From the NCBI GenBank assembly GCA_013399695.1, contig VXAU01006143.1, positions 91,326 to 155,325 on the forward strand: 64,000 nucleotides of DNA, in the 5' to 3' direction. The translations under genes were made by a program, and so were the position numbers. Of this stretch, positions 55,701-61,700 are shown piece by piece. Source of the DNA: Formicarius rufipectus (Eukaryota; Chordata; Aves; Passeriformes; Formicariidae). The notes under the pieces are model-generated. The model saw nothing but the letters and a program-made list of their open reading frames with translations. It was not told where the DNA came from and ran no database searches. Within the stretch, counting starts at the first letter, position 1, and each line of letters opens with the position of its first letter.

Positions 55701-58700
55701 CAGATAAAATGGAACAAAACAGAACGAATAACAGAAAGGAAAAAAAAACTGTTGAAAACTTCTGAACTGATTTTTTCAGTTCAAAATAATGACTTTAAAG
55801 CCCCTTATACTACATTGGGCAAGGTATGTCCATTTTTTTCGGAATGCATCATACAGTCTGGAAAGATGTGCGTGTTATAATTGAAGACATGGAACTCAGT
55901 GCTGGACTGAAAACAGAATTACTTGTTAATTGTCTATTTAGTGGCCTCTCTAAAGTAAGAAATGTGACTCTGAACACAACTGCTGCTATCTACGCTCACT
56001 CCAGTGTTAAAAGTGTGATTGAAAGAACTGAGAGTTTGGCAGATGATGCATCTAGAGTCGTGAATGGGCCCTTGGGTTTAGTAAGTATTGATATTAGTTT
56101 TTAAATGTACATCTTCCTCTTTCTTATTTTAGAATACTTTTCTAATTGTTTTTGCACTTGTTGATACATCTTCTTGAAGGCACATCCTTCTTGGTGGCAG
56201 CCTGTCCTACCAATTGTATCCTGAATCCATACACCAAGGCAGTAATGGTACTACATTTCAAGTTCCATTTACCTGGCTTTTCTCTCTTCCTCAGTTACCT
56301 TTTTTTTTGGTTTATTTGCTTTTTAATGCCTAATGCATGGCTAGTTAGACTGGATTTAATTCTTTGAGGGTTTGTATCAGGTGTCTGACATATATTCCTG
56401 TGGAACTTAAGTTCCCAAACATCTAGTGCTCTCTTCCTACTTTGGAATTATTCAACCATCTCCTTATTTGACCTGTCCCTCTTTCATTTCTATCTAAATA
56501 TTCCCAGCCATAACTATTATACATAGGTGATGATGTTTCATAATCAAATATATGTTTGTGTCCCATCTGCCATCCCTCTGCCTTGAATGATTATCAGATT
56601 GTTATTGAAACAGTAGATTAAAAAGACCTGACCAGTTTCCAGTCCGATCTTATTTTCGTATTATTCTATTTCCCCCCTTATATCTCTTTTTGCTTTTTCT
56701 GATTATTAACCCAAGGAAGGAATGGGCTGTATTTTGAGGTATCATGCACATTAAATCTGCAGAAACAAATGTGTGACAATGCATTTACATGATAATGAAC
56801 AAAATAGTTGACATTGTTTTTTGAGTTTGTTATTATATAGTGTTCTTATTAAAGCTTTGTACAACATGTGTCTTTCAGGGTATTCTCCCAGATTATTTCT
56901 GTTGGAGTAATAGATTAGAGGAACACTTATATGACTGGGAATTTGAAATATCTCACTTTGAAGTGCTCAGTGATGGAAGTTTTGAATTAGGCCTGAAACT
57001 AGAATTACTGATGTTCCAAAAGGCAACACTAAATCACTTGTGGTGTTCAAACTCGAATTTGATAAGTTTTATTTCATAGTCATCTTTTTTTATTAACTCA
57101 CAAAGAGATTTGGTGTCACGTTCTTGGATAAATGATTGCAACTTGTATTTTTTTAGTTGATGTTTAATAAGGTAATGACTAGAATGTCTCATAAATAACA
57201 AGAATGTTCAGTAACTTGACGATATCTGCAGATACTTACATATTTTCAGCTGGATTTCTGTTTTTCATATGTGTCAACTCAGTGTCTGTGTTTTTCAGCC
57301 AGAGGAGTCTTTCAGTGTACTTGGAAAAGAGACTCTACTGCTTAGCTCCAAATGTCAGAATGAAGCAAAAAATCTGAAAAAAAAAAGTGATGGTCAGTTC
57401 TTTAGAGTTCACATTTGTGCTTCTGTTTCTTTTTTTTGTTTGTTTGTTTTGTGGAGGTTTGTAATCTTTTTTTTAATATAGTGAGTTTTTAAAAAAATAG
57501 CATAAGCTAAGGTAAATATGACTATATATGTATTTTTATGTAATTAAGATTAATGTACTATGGAGTTGTCTTTTCATTATTTTGGTAAGAATATAATTTT
57601 TCACTGTAAATATTTAAAAAGTTGGCCTTCATTATACCTCATTTACCTACAAGCAATGCTTTCTTTAAAAGGCTATTTTTCCAAACTTTATGAACTAAAT
57701 CATTAGCGCTTGTGCAGGAGACAAAGTGTAATTCTTGAAAAAAATTAATTAATCCATTTTTATTTAATAAATCATTGATTGCACAAGTATGAGGGATGAT
57801 ACAATAATTTTTACTTGTTCCTTCTATATAACTGAAATACAAAACCAGGCTGAACTTATTCTCCATAAATTTGAAAATACTTTTGGGTTTTTTTTTGTTA
57901 TTCCAAAGATACCAACAAGGCATATTACACCATGAAAATTCAAAAACATTTTGAACATAGATTTTGTGTAGGAGCAGATGCAGGCCCCGAGTTAAATTTG
58001 AGTTAAAAACAGGACAGAAAGTGAAGGTTTCACAGAGATAAATTGTAACCATAAAATGGTCTTGTCTTTTAATATTGATGGCTTTACAAATATATAATCC
58101 AAATGGACAGACATACATACCTTTTTTGTTCCTTCTGTTTTACATATTGCTATTTCTAGTGAGAGGAGTCTGCAAACAGATCACAGATATTATAGAAGAA
58201 ACCCACTTCTTTGGCTTCTGTCAAATACCATAAAATGTGAAGAACTGTAGTGAAAATTTATTAAGAGTTCACAATCATTGAATCATTTTAGTTTATAACC
58301 TTTTCCTCACTCTGTTTCTAGCACTCCAGTTGCATGGAATTGGCCAAAAAGGATAGCTTTGAACAGAACAGTGCTCACAGGAGCTTATCTATTCATACTC
58401 CATTCATTTTGCTTTCCTGTTTGTAAAATACTCTTTCTATTGGGGGCCAGGGGTGGGGGAAGGTTCCATTGATTATATAAATGAGTTCTTGTTATCCCTG
58501 TACTTAGGGTTTGTGTGGGTTGTTTGGTATTTGTTTATGCATATGTTATTTCTTTCAACAGGATTTTTATTTGGATTGAATGGGTTGAACAAAAAGGTAG
58601 AAAAGATTCAGGAAAGTACTAATAAAATTGTCGACCAACTTAATGATTCTCTGTTGATCCTAAGAGTATTGCCTAACAGTAAGTGAAATTTATGTTTACA

Positions 58701-61700
58701 TTCTCCTTATTGCAAAAGTGTCTAGTGCTTTTATAACAAAATCCTGTTCATTGACTGATTGCAGAGACCTAGAAATAAGCTCTCTTGGAGACTACATTTA
58801 GCCTTCTTCCTTACAAGGAATATTTTTTTTGTTAAACCCATTAGACATAACTGGGTTATCATATAAAGTAAGTAATCTGATTCCCATTTCACATTGTTGT
58901 AAATCATGAGAGGCTCTGATAGCAGTATAATTACACTGGTATGAGAAGAGAGTGAAGTTCTAGAGATTTTTTTCCCCACATACAAAGAGATTTATGTATG
59001 GAACTGTGAGATTTTGCTGTCTTGATGACCTGTTTAAAAATTGTTTGTACTGTGCTTGGGAACCTTACACTCTGAATCTAAATGTTTTCTTCTTGCAAAT
59101 ACAGACTTCGTTAAACTGATTGGAATGTACTTTTCAGGGCTTTTCCAAAACACAATGATTCTCCCCTTTTTAATAATTTTTTTTTAAATAAAGACAGGAC
59201 CTAGAGTTCATGGAAACAGAGAAAATGACTTTGAAGTTGTGAATAAGAGGGTCCAAAATACTTTGTCAAACTTAACAACACTTTACAGTTAGAAAAGCAC
59301 TGATAAGGACTTCCTGTCAGGGTTGTTTGGTTCTAGTGTGTGTCTGGATTAGAATGCTACATTCAAAACCTTAAAATACCCATTTTGCAACTCAGACTCT
59401 TAACTCATGCTAAAGGGTGGTATTAGTGATAAAGTTACACTGGATATTAATTGCAGGATGCTATCTAACATAAAGCTACTGTGCTGGTTTAAAGGTAAAC
59501 TGGCAGGAGATACGAACTCAAAGAGATTACAAGTCAGAGTTACAATTTAATAAAAAGATTGCCATAAATAAAATTATGTATAGAAAAAAAAATGGTTTTA
59601 ACCCACAAAAACCAGATATATAACCCAGCACCCTGGGGCAAGAACTGAATGGAGTTTATTAGCCCCTGTGCTGAGGGCAACATGGTCCCCCTGAATACAA
59701 AGTAAAAGGAAAAGAAACCTGTTGGTGAGGATGATGATCACAGTCCAGTTGAGAGTGTCAGTCACAGTCCTGTTGAGGTTCTGGTCCTCTTCTGGATCTG
59801 ACAAGGGGTACCAGAAGTTCCCCAAACCCCAAGATTATATATGCTCAGGTTCAGGTGGGAATACCCAGTACCTCCCCCAGGGCGAGGAGTTTCACAATGG
59901 GTGATTTACTCTGTGAGTCATGAGATATTTTTGGAATCTTTGATGGCCTATTAGCAGGCATGACCCCTCAGGCTGGGTGTGAAGATGCTAATGGCTCCCC
60001 CATCTCACAGGGTTCTTTAACACTCAGCTTGTAGCCTGAGGTGTCAGGTGTACCCTGGGCAGCAGCTGCAGATGATTCATTATTAACAGTCTGTCAGAAG
60101 TGGCTCAGAGGGTGTAGAATACACAGTTTGACTTATACCCACATAGTGATAAACTGGTCCTGGCTGCTGTAACTAGGACAGCTACAGATTGAAGATTAAG
60201 GCAGTATTAATTACAAGAGTGTCCTCAACTCATAGCTTAACATTGTTTGATTTCAGTTTTGTTGTTACATTTCTTGAACTTGCCTCTTTTCTATTTGGGC
60301 AGAGATTCATGGTGGGACTGCCCTCTGTACAGGGTACTGGTGGTGAAGGAGGATCCTTGCAGTCCTAACTCAGGCCTTTTTTGCCAGCTGCAGCATCTTG
60401 CCACTGTTCTGGGCACAGAGGATGTAAGGCACAGGCTGAGATTGGGAGTGGTGCACTCACTCCGTAAGTGATTGTAGCCCAAAGCAAAGGCTGTAGGATT
60501 GTGTAGGATTCAAAACCTAAGTCTCAGACTAGTCTCAAGATGCCAACACTCATTTAGGAAATTTAAACACTATGATCATGATGTATTTGTATAATCTTCC
60601 TGCTGAGATAGTCAGACTTGAGTTCCCCAAACAAACAAAAACACAATTCTTACTTTGAAAAGAATGCAACTTACAGCATTTCTACTGTTTTGACTATGTA
60701 ACTGCTATTATGAAGCCAGGCATTTATTAGTCCCAAGTATTTATAAAAGTTGTGATTATTTTTTTATCCCGGGAACTATGTTTCAGATACAAGGAAATAC
60801 ATGCTTGAAGTGAAAGAGCTGGCTATGTCTGCAAACATCAGTGCTCTAGTGGGTTTAAGTCACTTTGGGGATTTCAGTCAAAAGCTAATGAATACATCTT
60901 CTATGTTGTCCCAAGTAAATGGCACTTTGAGAAAAACAAGTGAACTTATTACTGATTCATCCAAAGCTGGTAAGTTTACTGCCTCATTGCTGTATAGAAA
61001 TGTCACTTCTTGCAGAAGCAGTACTAACATTCAATTTTAATAGGTGTTAAATATGAGTCTGATGGACTGAAGGTTTCTTCCTGATTCAATAAAAATGTGT
61101 TAACGTTTTTTTAAAATAACTTTAGAGGTTTCACATGGGTTGATACCCCTGAATATGATGATACACCTTACTGATGTTTAAAATTGCTGAAACCAAAATG
61201 ACCAGAAACAGACCACCTTGACTAACTATTTTAGTAATGAACAATATCTTTTGCTTTCACCCTGCCTCAACATTTCACTTACGTTTTTGCAGCAATAACA
61301 GCTGAAAAACAAGTTAAAGAAGTTGAAGCACAAGCAAGTCTTCTATTGGATAGGCTCAAACCTTTGAAAATGCTAGAGGAGAACCTGAACAGAAACCTGT
61401 CTGAAATTAAAGAGCTCATCAGCCAGGCTCGCAAGCAGGCAGCATCTGTAAGTTACATCATCCTAGACTTAACCAACTTCACATTCACTTTTAGCAGGGA
61501 GGGTCTTTGAGATAAAGATCCTAAAATTTACTGTCAGAGTTCTGGAGTCTCATAGGAGTCTGAAGAGCACTAACTGATGCTATAACCATACTGGAAGAGC
61601 TGTTGGTACATTTTAAGGTTTTACCATCACGTTTCTTCTTGCATTTGTGAGTTTGTCAGAAGAGCTAGGTAATAATTTATCTATTATTTCCTTCAGTTTC

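Larger units (their letters stand above)
54802..57298 (+). other. LAMA1 introns 39 and 40
   Basis: The introns are 54802-55941 (CR1 tail remnant at 54892-54960) and 56081-57298. Nothing else is recognised. Confidence 0.8.
58679..60786 (+). other. LAMA1 intron 42
   Basis: 2108 bases, a third of it the solo LTR (59480-60180). The GC-richer flank at 60290-60480 is not assigned. Confidence 0.85.

Noticed and set aside
57639..58118. 159-codon open frame on the minus strand in intron 41
   Set aside because: No recognisable domain or homologous wording. The composition (F, L, K and N rich) is what AT-rich intron gives, and no splice partners or promoter can be argued.
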